From: AWTP1-13 sp036280295
Lineage (GTDB): Bacteria; Pseudomonadota; Alphaproteobacteria; Rhizobiales; Hyphomicrobiaceae
DNA: 64,000 nucleotides
NCBI GenBank assembly: GCA_036280295.1
Contig: DASURA010000369.1
Coordinates: forward strand, 1-64,000
Direction of reading: 5' to 3'
Shown here: positions 8,970 through 18,036 of the stretch, piece by piece
How positions within the stretch are numbered: position 1 is the first letter of the stretch
How the letters are laid out: every line of letters starts with the position of its first letter
Translations under genes and position numbers: made by a program
The notes under the pieces: generated by a model
Told to the model about the DNA's origin: nothing
Databases searched by the model: none
Seen by the model: only the letters and a program-made list of their open reading frames with translations

Positions 8970-9491
8970 CTAGTGGCTGTGATCGTGGTCGTGGCTGTGA
9001 TGATGCAGATGGCCATCGCCGTGGTCGTGGCTGTGCCCGTGCGCATGCCCCCGCACCGCACCCTGACCATAAGCCCCGCCCTCCGGATTGAATGGCCGCT
9101 CTACGCTGTGCACCGCCGCCCCCAGGCCCCGCGCCATGTCGGCGATGACGTGGTCCTCGCGGATGTAGACGACGCGAGCGCCGATCTCGGTGGCGAGGTG
9201 GCGGTTGCCGAGGTGCCAGGCGATGCGCGCCAACGCGCGCTCGTCGGCGCAGCCGATCTCCAGCAGCCGCTCCCGCGCCGCTTCCACCGCGACGACGCGG
9301 CCGTCCTCCAGCTTCAGGCCATCACCGGCAAGCAGCACGGGCGTCTTGGCGAGGTCGAGCAGGAACTCCAGGCCGCCCACCGCCCGCAACGCGATGCGCC
9401 GCCTTGTGCGGCGGTCGTAGTCGAGTCGCACGACATCGACGGGTGTCGCATTCCAAAGGCCGGCACGGACGATTTCGGTGGCTCTCAGCAT
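8970..9491 (-). CDS. ureE: Urease accessory nickel chaperone UreE
   Basis: UreE is a dimeric nickel metallochaperone that supplies Ni to UreG. The 173 residues include the N-terminal peptide-binding half (DYDRRTRRRIALRAVGGLEF) and the C-terminal metal-binding half (CADERALARIAWHLGNRHL, the conserved GNRH with the interface His). The protein ends in an unusually long histidine-rich tail, residues about 145-173, with around a dozen His in HAHGHSHDHGDGHLHHHSHD and beyond. Such tails store several Ni ions in some species and are absent in others. It is tightly coupled to ureF downstream and separated from ureC by a repeat. Confidence 0.96.
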   Translation of the reverse strand: MLRATEIVRAGLWNATPVDVVRLDYDRRTRRRIALRAVGGLEFLLDLAKTPVLLAGDGLKLEDGRVVAVEAARERLLEIGCADERALARIAWHLGNRHLATEIGARVVYIREDHVIADMARGLGAAVHSVERPFNPEGGAYGQGAVRGHAHGHSHDHGDGHLHHHSHDHDHSH

Positions 9492-9504
9492 CGCGGGGTC
9501 TCGT

Positions 9505-9592
9505 ACGGTGGGTTAGCCGCGCAGCGGCGTAACCCACCGAGTTCGGGGCGTCCGTGGTGGGTTACGGCCCTGCGAGCCTAACCCACCCTACA
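9505..9592. repeat. Dispersed palindromic repeat (TAACCCACC type), copy 1
   Basis: The ureE-ureC gap is filled by alternating GGTGGGTTA and TAACCCACC blocks: GGTGGGTTAGC...GCGTAACCCACC, then GGTGGGTTAC...CCTAACCCACCCTAC. This gives two hairpins in series. A second, diverged copy with the same layout is at 13217-13310, in the ureD-urtE gap. Elements of this type are widely scattered between proteobacterial genes; they contain no ORF. Confidence 0.75.
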
Positions 9593-11305
<1,713 letters not shown>

Positions 11306-11398
11306 GGGTCTTCTTCCCTATCTAGAATCGGCAATAGCGGGACGCGGAAAGAGGCCGGACCGGGAATTGTTTGCCACGCTCGCAGCAGGCGCGGCAGG

Positions 11399-11527
11399 AT
11401 TCCCCTCCCCCCTTGCGGGGAGGGTTGGGGGTCGGGGGTTTCGCGACCTTATATGTTCTGCAATCCACCCATTTCGACGTCCTGCAAGCCTCCCCACCCT
11501 GTCCCTCCCCCACAAGGGGGGGAGGGA
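11399..11527. repeat. Inverted-repeat mobile element (CCCTCCCC..GGGG type), copy 1
   Basis: In the ureC-ureB gap, an arm of C-tract then CTTGCGGGGAGGG and a G-rich run is mirrored about 60 bases later by CCCCACCCTGTCCCTCCCC followed by ACAAGGGGG. The arms pair with each other, and each also folds on itself. Two further copies occur at 14032-14136 (opposite orientation) and 15011-15118 (same orientation). The centre of each copy differs. This is a miniature repeat common between and within alphaproteobacterial genes. Confidence 0.8.
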
Positions 11528-11581
11528 ACGATGTGGCAGACGGTTCGCTCCAGACCGCCCCCAGATGCGCTCCCGCCGCCA

Positions 11582-11887
11582 TCACAACCTCCCCATCACC
11601 TCCTGCCGGAACCCGTACACCTCGCGCTTGCCGGCGAACGGCACGAGCTGCACGTCGCGCGTCTGGCCAGGCTCGAAGCGCACGGCCGTGCCGGCAGCGA
11701 TGTCGAGGCGGTGGCCGCGGGCTAAAGCGCGGTCGAACTTGAGCGCCGGGTTGGTCTCGGCGAAGTGGTAGTGCGAGCCGACCTGGATCGGCCGGTCGCC
11801 GGTGTTGGCCACCGTGAGGGTGATGGCGGAGCGTCCGGCATTGAGCTCGATGTCGCCGTCAACAGTGATGATCTCACCTGGGGTCAT
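11582..11887 (-). CDS. ureB: Urease beta subunit UreB
   Basis: UreB is the small structural beta subunit that holds the urease trimer together and shapes the active-site flap. It has 101 residues, the standard size for the separate-subunit bacterial form. The sequence MTPGEIITVDGDIELNAGR and GSHYHFAETNPALKFDR are family signatures, as is the ending AGKREVYGFRQEVMGRL. It is in the same direction as ureA upstream (about 100 bases away, repeat in between) and ureC downstream. No anomalies are visible. Confidence 0.98.
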   Translation of the reverse strand: MTPGEIITVDGDIELNAGRSAITLTVANTGDRPIQVGSHYHFAETNPALKFDRALARGHRLDIAAGTAVRFEPGQTRDVQLVPFAGKREVYGFRQEVMGRL

Positions 11888-11896
11888 TGGTCTTCC

Positions 11897-11991
11897 TTGT
11901 CATCCCGGCGCTTGTCGCCGGGATCCATCTCGCAACTCAGGCCAGCGCATACTGATGGCTGGATGCCGGGGACAAGCTCCGGCATGACGAC
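11897..11991. repeat. Palindromic repeat in the ureA-ureB gap (CCGGGATCC type)
   Basis: GTCATCCCGGCG-CTTGT-CGCCGGGATCC at the left end is mirrored at the right end by GGATGCCGGGGACAAGC and CCGGCATGACGAC, so the whole 95 bases form a long imperfect inverted repeat with internal hairpins. This class of element, bounded by GTCATcCCGG and CCGGcATGAC, is familiar from many alphaproteobacteria. Only one copy was seen in this window. Confidence 0.7.
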
Positions 11992-12294
11992 CTAACGGAT
12001 CGGCTTATGCACCGTCACCAGCTTGGTTCCGTCCGGGAACGTCGCCTCCACCTGCACGTCGTGGATCATCTCGGCGATGCCCTCCATCACCTGGTCGCGC
12101 GCAATCACATGCGCGCCGGCCTCCATCAGGTCGGCGACGCTGCGGCCGTCGCGGGCGCCTTCGACGACGAAGTCTGTGATCAATGCCACCGCCTCTGGAT
12201 GGTTGAGCTTGACGCCGCGCTCCAGCCGGCGCCGCGCCACCATCGCGGCCACGGAGATCAAGAGCTTGTCCTTCTCGCGGGCGGTGAGGTTCAT
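11992..12294 (-). CDS. ureA: Urease gamma subunit UreA
   Basis: UreA is the gamma subunit of the (alpha-beta-gamma)3 urease. Its 100 residues match exactly the usual size. Family features are MNLTAREKDKLLISVAAMVA, RGVKLNHPEAVALITDFVVE, GARDGRSVADLMEAG and the C-terminal ATFPDGTKLVTVHKPI. It follows ureD in the same direction after a 96-base gap that holds a hairpin and precedes ureB. Nothing unusual is seen in the protein. Confidence 0.98.
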   Translation of the reverse strand: MNLTAREKDKLLISVAAMVARRRLERGVKLNHPEAVALITDFVVEGARDGRSVADLMEAGAHVIARDQVMEGIAEMIHDVQVEATFPDGTKLVTVHKPIR

Positions 12295-12320
12295 CAGCTC
12301 CTCTAAGCGTTTCCCATGCA

Positions 12321-12347
12321 GGTGTCAGACCCTCAGGGTCTGGCACC
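12321..12347. repeat. Short hairpin GGTGTCAGACC...GGGTCTGGCACC
   Basis: An almost perfect inverted repeat with an 11-base arm in the ureD-ureA gap. A near-identical hairpin is at 26627-26652, upstream of the TRAP permease gene. Lack of a U-tract argues against a classical terminator; a shared small dispersed repeat is more likely. Confidence 0.6.
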
Positions 12348-12390
12348 ATAGCTACAACCGTTCTGCCTTGGTGTCGGATTTAGCACCAAC

Positions 12391-13206
12391 TCAGCATTGC
12401 CACACACGCGGCAGCGGACGGCCGGTGAGAGCGGCGATGAGCGGCTCCAGCGCCATCTGCAGCGTGCGCCCATTCTGGGCCACCAGGCGGGCTACCAGCA
12501 AGCCGTTCCAGGTGCTTGCCCCCGCCGCGCACGGTGCCGCACCCAGAAGACCTCGCACCTCATCGAGCCGCGAGGCCGCATCCGGAGCGACCCAGAGCAG
12601 CATGGCAACCGCCCGTGCACCGTCCAGGGTTGCACCGCGGTCGAGAATACTGGCAACGGCGCCATCAACGCGGAAAGTATCGGCGAAGACCAGCCGGCCG
12701 TCACGGCGTATGCGCCAGGAGTCACGGCAGACACCGCGGTTCACCTCCTCGCCCATGGCGGAACGGCCGAACACCAGGCTCTCCACCGCCAGGAAGGTGG
12801 CAGTGCCGGCCAGGGCAATATCGGTGCGGCGATCGAGCTTGGCCTTGTCGAAGACGATGGTGGGCTGCGGCAGCCAGGCGAGGCGGGCGTGCTCATCCAG
12901 CTCGATGCGCACCCGGATCTCGGCTGCACCGTCAAGCGCGCGGTAGATCTTCTCGGCGGCGGCGGAGGTCAAGGTCGCCCCCGAGCAGGCACCGAGTGCC
13001 ACCTCCATGTCGATGTGGTCGCCGCCGGTAAGCCCGCCGGCCGTATTGAGCAGCACCGCCTCGGGGTCCTGGCCGCCGGGCGGCTTCGGGAAGCGCACCC
13101 GCGCGGCACCGGATTGGCGCAAGCTGGCAAGCGCCGTTTGCCCCGCGGCCCGCACGAAGCCGAGCCGAACCGAGCCTTCGGTACGCGGCAGCCTGGCGGG
13201 CGGCAT
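12391..13206 (-). CDS. ureD: Urease accessory protein UreD (UreH)
   Basis: UreD binds apo-urease and recruits UreF and UreG for nickel activation. The product of 271 residues has the family core: FPKPPGGQDPEAVLLNTAGG with LTGGDHIDMEVALG, then TLTSAAAEKIYRALDG and LDEHARLAWLPQPTIVFDKA. The family is low in similarity but these blocks are diagnostic. It is the first urease gene after the urt transporter genes, separated from urtE by a TAACCCACC-type repeat. The start at 13206 (MPPARLPRTEGS) leaves a normal-length N-terminus. Confidence 0.95.
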   Translation of the reverse strand: MPPARLPRTEGSVRLGFVRAAGQTALASLRQSGAARVRFPKPPGGQDPEAVLLNTAGGLTGGDHIDMEVALGACSGATLTSAAAEKIYRALDGAAEIRVRIELDEHARLAWLPQPTIVFDKAKLDRRTDIALAGTATFLAVESLVFGRSAMGEEVNRGVCRDSWRIRRDGRLVFADTFRVDGAVASILDRGATLDGARAVAMLLWVAPDAASRLDEVRGLLGAAPCAAGASTWNGLLVARLVAQNGRTLQMALEPLIAALTGRPLPRVWQC

Positions 13207-13216
13207 GCAGGTCTCC

Positions 13217-13310
13217 TATGTAAGGCAGGCTTAGCGCGCAGTGCGTAACCCACCGATTGCGCTCCACACAAATGTTGGGTTACGGCGCTTCGGGCCTAAC
13301 CCACCCTACG
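13217..13310. repeat. Dispersed palindromic repeat (TAACCCACC type), copy 2
   Basis: The ureD-urtE gap contains GGCTTAGCGCGCAGTGCGTAA, broken here as GGCTTAGCGCGC and GCGTAACCCACC, then GTTGGGTTACGGCGC and GGGCCTAACCCACCCTACG. It aligns block by block with the copy at 9505-9592 but the left arm has decayed. It fills nearly all of the intergenic space. Confidence 0.7.
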
Positions 13311-13311
13311 T

Positions 13312-14007
13312 CTACACCGTCAAGTACCGCCTAACGTCCGGCTCCACCATGTCCCTGCCGTTGCCGGCCAGCACCACCTCGCCGCGCTCCATGACGGCGT
13401 AGGTATCTGCCAGCTCGCGCGCGAAATCGAAGTACTGCTCCACCAGCAGGATCGCAATTCCGCCTTGGTCACGCAGATAGCGGATGGCGCGGCCGATATC
13501 CTTGATGATCGAGGGCTGGATGCCCTCGGTGGGCTCGTCGAGCACTAGCACGCCGGGCCTGGTGACGAGCGCGCGGGCGATGGCGAGCTGCTGCTGCTGA
13601 CCGCCCGAGAGATCGCCGCCGCGCCGGCCCAGCATGGTCTTCAGGATCGGGAACAGCTCGTAGAGATCCTCCGAGAGCTTGCGCTCCCCGGCCGGCAGCC
13701 GGGCGAAGCCGGTTTCCAGGTTCTCGCGCACCGTCAGCAGCGGGAAGATCTCGCGGCCCTGCGGCACGTAGGCGATGCCGCGGCTCGCCCGCTCGTAGGC
13801 CTTGAGGCCGGTGATGTCCTCGCCGTTGAGCAGCACACGCCCGTTGCTGGTGGGCTGGTGGCCGACGATGGCGCGGAGCAGCGAGCTCTTGCCGACGCCG
13901 TTGCGCCCGAGCACGCAGGTGATCCTGCCCGGCTCCGCGCTTACCGACACATGCCGCAGCGCCTGCGCCGCGCCGTAGTGGAGATCGATGGATTCGACTT
14001 TCAGCAC
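13312..14007 (-). CDS. urtE: Urea ABC transporter ATPase UrtE
   Basis: UrtE is the second (LivF-type) ATPase of the high-affinity urea transporter UrtABCDE. In its 231 residues the Walker A is GRNGVGKSS, the ABC signature is LSGGQQQQLAIARAL and Walker B is VLVLDEPTEGIQPSII; the phrase EPTEGIQPSIIKDI is characteristic of UrtE as opposed to LivF. It is the last urt gene, followed by ureD. A 160-base gap with a palindromic element separates it from urtD, unlike the overlapping urtB-C-D genes. Confidence 0.97.
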   Translation of the reverse strand: MLKVESIDLHYGAAQALRHVSVSAEPGRITCVLGRNGVGKSSLLRAIVGHQPTSNGRVLLNGEDITGLKAYERASRGIAYVPQGREIFPLLTVRENLETGFARLPAGERKLSEDLYELFPILKTMLGRRGGDLSGGQQQQLAIARALVTRPGVLVLDEPTEGIQPSIIKDIGRAIRYLRDQGGIAILLVEQYFDFARELADTYAVMERGEVVLAGNGRDMVEPDVRRYLTV

Positions 14008-14031
14008 GACACCGAGCCCTCGTGCTTAGCG

Positions 14032-14136
14032 TCCCCTTCCCCCTTGTGGGGGAGGGACAGGGTGGGGGGGATCGCAGAACGTCGAAGGTCGGGGTTCCCC
14101 CCGCCCCTGACCCCTCCCCACAAGGGGGAGGGGAAT
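14032..14136. repeat. Inverted-repeat mobile element (CCCTCCCC..GGGG type), copy 2
   Basis: Located between urtD and urtE. The left arm reads CCCCCTTGTGGGGGAGGG with ACAGGGTGGGGGGG; the right arm is CCCCGCCCCTGACCCCTCCC and then CACAAGGGGG. Relative to copies 1 and 3 the element is inverted: the ACAGGGTGG side is on the left. The end modules are conserved while the 25-base centre is different. Confidence 0.8.
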
Positions 14137-14166
14137 CCCGTCGGTGCTTTCGACAAGGACATCACC

Positions 14167-14949
14167 TCACCTTCCCAGATACACCTCGACCACACGCTCG
14201 TTGGCGCTGACCTCGTCGATGGAGCCTTCGGCCAGCACCGCGCCCTCGTGCAGCACCGTCACCTTCACGCCAAGCCGGCGGACGAACTCCATGTCGTGCT
14301 CCACCACGATCACCGTGTGGCTGCGGGCGATGTCCTTCAACAGCTCTGCCGTCGTCATGGTCTCGGCGTCGGTCATGCCGGCCACCGGCTCGTCGACCAG
14401 GAGGAGCTTGGGGTTCTGGGCGATCAGCATGCCGATCTCCAGCCATTGCTTCTGGCCATGTGAAAGCGCGCCCGCGAGGCGGGCGCGATGCGGTGCCAAG
14501 CCGATGGTGGCGAGGATCTCGCCGATGCGCTCAGCATCGCCATTCGGGCGCCAGAACAGGTTGCGGCGAACCGAGCGCGCGCCTTCAAGCGCCAGCAACA
14601 CGTTGTCCTCGACCGTATGGTTCTCGAACACGGTCGGCTTCTGGAACTTGCGGCCGATGCCGAGCTGGGCGATCGCCGCCTCGTCCTCCCGAGTGAGATC
14701 GATGCTGCCGTTGTTGAACAGCACCTCCCCCGCATCCGGCCGGGTCTTGCCGGTGATCACATCCATCATCGTCGTCTTGCCGGCGCCGTTGGGGCCGATG
14801 ATGGCGCGCATCTCGCCGTGCGAGAGGTCGAGCGCCAGGTTGTTGAGGGCCCGAAAGCCGTCGAAGCTGACGCTCACGCCGTTGAGATAGAGCAGGCTCT
14901 GCGTGACCTCGCGCGGCCTGGCGATGGCGGGGTTGGACATGGCTCTCAC
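14167..14949 (-). CDS. urtD: Urea ABC transporter ATPase UrtD
   Basis: UrtD is the first (LivG-type) ATPase of the urea importer. The protein has 260 residues: Walker A GPNGAGKTT near residue 50, ABC signature LSHGQKQWLEIGM (the LSHGQ form with KQWLEIGM is typical of UrtD), and Walker B KLLLVDEPVAGMTD. The ATG at 14949 overlaps the urtC stop in an ATGA, so the genes are translationally coupled; an alternative start three codons in (MSNPAIARP) is also possible. The C-terminus SANERVVEVYLGR is normal. Confidence 0.97.
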   Translation of the reverse strand: MRAMSNPAIARPREVTQSLLYLNGVSVSFDGFRALNNLALDLSHGEMRAIIGPNGAGKTTMMDVITGKTRPDAGEVLFNNGSIDLTREDEAAIAQLGIGRKFQKPTVFENHTVEDNVLLALEGARSVRRNLFWRPNGDAERIGEILATIGLAPHRARLAGALSHGQKQWLEIGMLIAQNPKLLLVDEPVAGMTDAETMTTAELLKDIARSHTVIVVEHDMEFVRRLGVKVTVLHEGAVLAEGSIDEVSANERVVEVYLGR

Positions 14950-16223
14950 TCCGCGGGTTGGGTCGCTGAACGATGGAGAGAAGCGAGACCCTTTCCGCCC
15001 GGCGCAACCGGTCCCCCTCCCCCTTGTGGGGAGGGGTTAGGGGTGGGGGGACTCCCGACCTCGAACGTCCCGCCGTCCCCCCCGCCCTGTCCCTCCCCCA
15101 CAAGGGGGGAGGGGACCCCTGAACGAGCGATTGACTCGTCTCGCCGGCCTGAAAGCAGGCCGAGAACACCCTTCGGCAAGAAGATCGTCACCAGCACGAA
15201 GATGGCGCCGAGCACGAACAGCCAGTAGGGAGCGAGCGCGCCGATGGTGAAGATGGTCTTGAGGTAGTTGACGATGATGGCGCCGAGCGCCGCGCCCACC
15301 AGTGTGCCGCGGCCGCCGAGGGCCACCCAGATGACGACCTCGATGGAGTTGGCAGGGTGGAACTCGCTCGGGTTGATGATGCCGACCTGGGGAACATAGA
15401 GGGCGCCGGCCACGCCCGCCATGCAGGCGGACAGGGCGAAGACGCAGGTCTTGTAGGTCTCGACGCGGTAGCCCAGGAACCGCGTGCGGCTCTCGGCATC
15501 GCGGATGGCGATCAGCACCTTGCCGGCCTTGGAACGGACCACCGCCTGGGCGATGAGATAGCCCAGCGCGAGAGCGATGGCCGAGATCGCGAACAGCACA
15601 GCTCGCGTCTCAGGCGCACGAACGGAGAAGCCGAGGAGATCGTAGAAATCGGTGAGGCCGTTGTTGCCGCCAAAGCCGAAATCGTTGCGGAAGAAGGCAA
15701 GCATCAGCGCGAAAGTGAGCGCCTGGGTGATGATCGACAGGTAGACGCCGGTGACGCGGCTGCGGAAGGCGAACCAGCCGAACACGAACGCCAGCACGCC
15801 AGGCACCAGCACGATCATCATCACGGTATACGGAAAATGGTTGAAGCCGTACCAGTACCAGGGCAGCTCCTTCCAGTTCAGGAACATCATGAAGTCGGGC
15901 AGGATCGGATGCGCGTAGCTGCCGCGCGTACCGATCTGGCGCATCAGGTACATGCCCATGGCGTAGCCGCCGAGCGCGAAGAACGCGCCGTGGCCGAGCG
16001 AGAGAATGCCGCAGTAGCCCCACACAAGGTCGAGCGAGAGGGCTAGCAGGGCGAAGCACAGGTACTTGCCCCACAGCGCCACGGTGGTGGTGGTGATGTG
16101 GAACGGAGAGGTCTGCGGCACGAAGATGTTGAGGCACGGCACGATGGCCGCCGCCGCCAGCAGAATGCCGAGAAAGACCCAGCCGCGGCCGTCTGTCGCC
16201 TCGAAGAGCTTGCGTGTGATCAT
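14946..16223 (-). CDS. urtC: Urea ABC transporter permease UrtC with a repeat-encoded tail
   Basis: UrtC is the LivM-type membrane subunit of the urea importer. The start at 16223 (MITRKLFEATDGRGWVFLG) overlaps the urtB stop by ATGA. Many transmembrane helices and the family stretches LDLVWGYCGILSLGHGAFFA and ALGGRGTLVGAALGAIIVNY are present. The natural family end is near IFLPKGVLGLL. Here the frame goes on for about 70 more residues, read through an inverted-repeat element (15011-15118), giving the tell-tale SPLVGEGQGGG and PTPNPSPQGGG peptides before ending in an overlap with urtD. The tail probably lies on the cytoplasmic side and may be tolerated. Confidence 0.95.
   Translation of the reverse strand: MITRKLFEATDGRGWVFLGILLAAAAIVPCLNIFVPQTSPFHITTTTVALWGKYLCFALLALSLDLVWGYCGILSLGHGAFFALGGYAMGMYLMRQIGTRGSYAHPILPDFMMFLNWKELPWYWYGFNHFPYTVMMIVLVPGVLAFVFGWFAFRSRVTGVYLSIITQALTFALMLAFFRNDFGFGGNNGLTDFYDLLGFSVRAPETRAVLFAISAIALALGYLIAQAVVRSKAGKVLIAIRDAESRTRFLGYRVETYKTCVFALSACMAGVAGALYVPQVGIINPSEFHPANSIEVVIWVALGGRGTLVGAALGAIIVNYLKTIFTIGALAPYWLFVLGAIFVLVTIFLPKGVLGLLSGRRDESIARSGVPSPLVGEGQGGGDGGTFEVGSPPTPNPSPQGGGGPVAPGGKGLASLHRSATQPAE
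15011..15118. repeat. Inverted-repeat mobile element (CCCTCCCC..GGGG type), copy 3, inside urtC
   Basis: Left arm CCCCCTTGTGGGGAGGGG followed by TTAGGGGTGGGG; right arm CCCCGCCCTGTCCCTCCCC followed by ACAAGGGGGG. It has the same orientation as copy 1. In contrast to the other two copies it lies within a coding frame, encoding part of the C-terminal tail of UrtC without a stop codon. Confidence 0.85.
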
Positions 16224-17848
16224 GCCTCGACCGCGCGGCCCTTGAGCGCAAACAGCCCGCGCGGCCGCTTTTGAATGAACAGGATGACGAGCACCAGCAG
16301 GGCGATCTTGCCCAGCACCGCACCGGCATATGGCTCCAGGAACTTGTTGGCGACGCCCAGCGTCAGGGCGCCGACCAGCGTACCCCAGAGATTGCCGACC
16401 CCGCCGAATACCACCACCAGGAAGCTGTCGATGATGTAGCTCTGGCCGAGGTTGGGCGAGACGTTGTCGATCTGCGACAGCGCCACCCCGGCGAGGCCGG
16501 CGATGCCGGAGCCGAGGCCGAAGGTGAGCGCATCGATGCGTCCCGTGTTGATGGCCATCGAGCTCGCCATGCTGCGGTTCTGGGTGACGGCACGCATATG
16601 CAGCCCGAGGGTGGTGTATCGAAGCGCGGCCAGCAGCGCGGCGAACACCGCGCAGGCGAAGACGATGATCCACAGCCGGTTCAGCGTGATGGCGAGTCCG
16701 CCCACCTCAACGGTGCCCGACATGAAGCTCGGCGTGCCGACCTCGCGGTTGTTGGCGCCGAACGCCGTACGTACCGCCTGCTGCAGGATCAGGCTGATGC
16801 CCCAGGTGGCGAGCAGCGTCTCCAGCGGCCGGCCGTAGAGGAACTGGATCACGCCACGCTCGATGACAATGCCGACGACGCCAGCGACGAGGAAGGCGAG
16901 CGGAATGGAGATGGCGAGGGAATAGTCGAACAGGCCCGGCGCCCAGCCACGGATCGCCTCCTGGACAACGAACGTGGTGTAGGCGCCCAGCATCACCATC
17001 TCGCCGTGCGCCATGTTGATGACGCCCATCACGCCGAAGGTGATTGCGAGGCCGATGGCGGCGAGCAGCAGCACCGAGCCGAGCGACAGTCCGTACCAGG
17101 CATTCTGTGCACCGGCCCACATGGCAAGGCTGCTCTTGATCTTGGCAATCGCAGCGGTAACCGCAGCTTGAACCTCGGCCGGCTGGCCTGCCGGCAATCC
17201 TTCGAGCAGGGACAGCGCGTCGAGATCGCCGCGCTCGAGGATGGCGCCCACTGCCTTGATCCTGTCCACGGGGTTCGCGTCTGCCTTGTTGAGGATGACC
17301 GCGGCGCGCGCTTCGGTGAGGGCGCGCCTGACCTGCAGGTCTGTCTCCGCGCCGAGGGCCTTCTCCAGCGCGGGAAGCGCGTTCTCTTCGTGCGATTTGA
17401 AGACGGCCTGGGCGGCCCCGCGGCGCCGGTCCGGGTCGGGCGCCATCAGCATCAGGCTGCCAAGGGCGGCATCGATGACGATGCGCAGCCGGTTGTTGAC
17501 GCGCACGTTGTCGATGTCGGCGGGCGCCTCGCCTGCGATCTCCTTGCCGGTGGCTGCGTCCGTGAGCTTGCCGGCCTCGGACTTGATGTAGACTTTCTTC
17601 TCGGCGGCGCTGAAGAGCAGGCGCGCGTCTCTGAGGGCCCCGAGCAGCGGAGCAGCCATCGGGCTGCCGCTGGCCGCTACCTTGTCTATGGCATCGCCGG
17701 TGTCGCTCAGCGAGTCCTCCGCAAACCCGGGCAGCGCATCCTCATAGGGGCCGGCGTAGGCCCGGCTTGTGACAAGGCCTATCGCCGCCAGGCCGATGCC
17801 GAGCGTGCAGAGGAGCACGGCGATGCAGTGTGAGATCCTACGTAGCAC
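16220..17848 (-). CDS. urtB: Urea ABC transporter permease UrtB
   Basis: UrtB is the LivH-type permease with the long N-terminal extension peculiar to urea transporters. After an export-signal-like segment (HCIAVLLCTLGIGLAAIGLV), about 250 residues of helical repeats (LPGFAEDSLSDTGDAIDKVA, VRRALTEARAAVILN) precede the membrane part (NAWYGLSLGSVLLLAAIGLA, ITFGVMGVINMAHGEMVMLG). I favour the GTG at 17848, just before the signal segment; ATG 17920 in the same frame is an alternative, and neither has a strong ribosome-binding site. Its stop overlaps the urtC start. About 185 bases separate it from urtA, including a palindromic repeat. Confidence 0.95.
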   Translation of the reverse strand: MLRRISHCIAVLLCTLGIGLAAIGLVTSRAYAGPYEDALPGFAEDSLSDTGDAIDKVAASGSPMAAPLLGALRDARLLFSAAEKKVYIKSEAGKLTDAATGKEIAGEAPADIDNVRVNNRLRIVIDAALGSLMLMAPDPDRRRGAAQAVFKSHEENALPALEKALGAETDLQVRRALTEARAAVILNKADANPVDRIKAVGAILERGDLDALSLLEGLPAGQPAEVQAAVTAAIAKIKSSLAMWAGAQNAWYGLSLGSVLLLAAIGLAITFGVMGVINMAHGEMVMLGAYTTFVVQEAIRGWAPGLFDYSLAISIPLAFLVAGVVGIVIERGVIQFLYGRPLETLLATWGISLILQQAVRTAFGANNREVGTPSFMSGTVEVGGLAITLNRLWIIVFACAVFAALLAALRYTTLGLHMRAVTQNRSMASSMAINTGRIDALTFGLGSGIAGLAGVALSQIDNVSPNLGQSYIIDSFLVVVFGGVGNLWGTLVGALTLGVANKFLEPYAGAVLGKIALLVLVILFIQKRPRGLFALKGRAVEA

Positions 17849-17960
17849 AAGCAATGTAACCGAGCCCCGGCATGGCGTTGAGAGGTGGGAGGCGGCGAAA
17901 CCGTGCCGCCTCCGGACCATGTTGCGCACTCGTCGCAATCGTTCATCCGACTGACCGCCA

Positions 17961-18036
17961 GCGTGCTTCAGATCGAGAAGTGCGCTTCTCCACCCAGTCG
18001 CGCGCGATGGTGCGAACTTCTCGAACATCGCACTAG
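17961..18036. repeat. Palindromic repeat ending in ATCGCACTAGC, copy 1
   Basis: GATCGAGAAGTGCGCTTCTC and CACCCAG at the left, CGATGGTGCGAACTTCTCG and CATCGCACTAGC at the right. A second copy at 29969-30048 shares both halves and the terminal ATCGCACTAGC with its mirror GCTAGTGCGAT. The urtA stop codon (18033-18035, read on the minus strand) lies inside the terminal arm of this copy. Confidence 0.7.
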
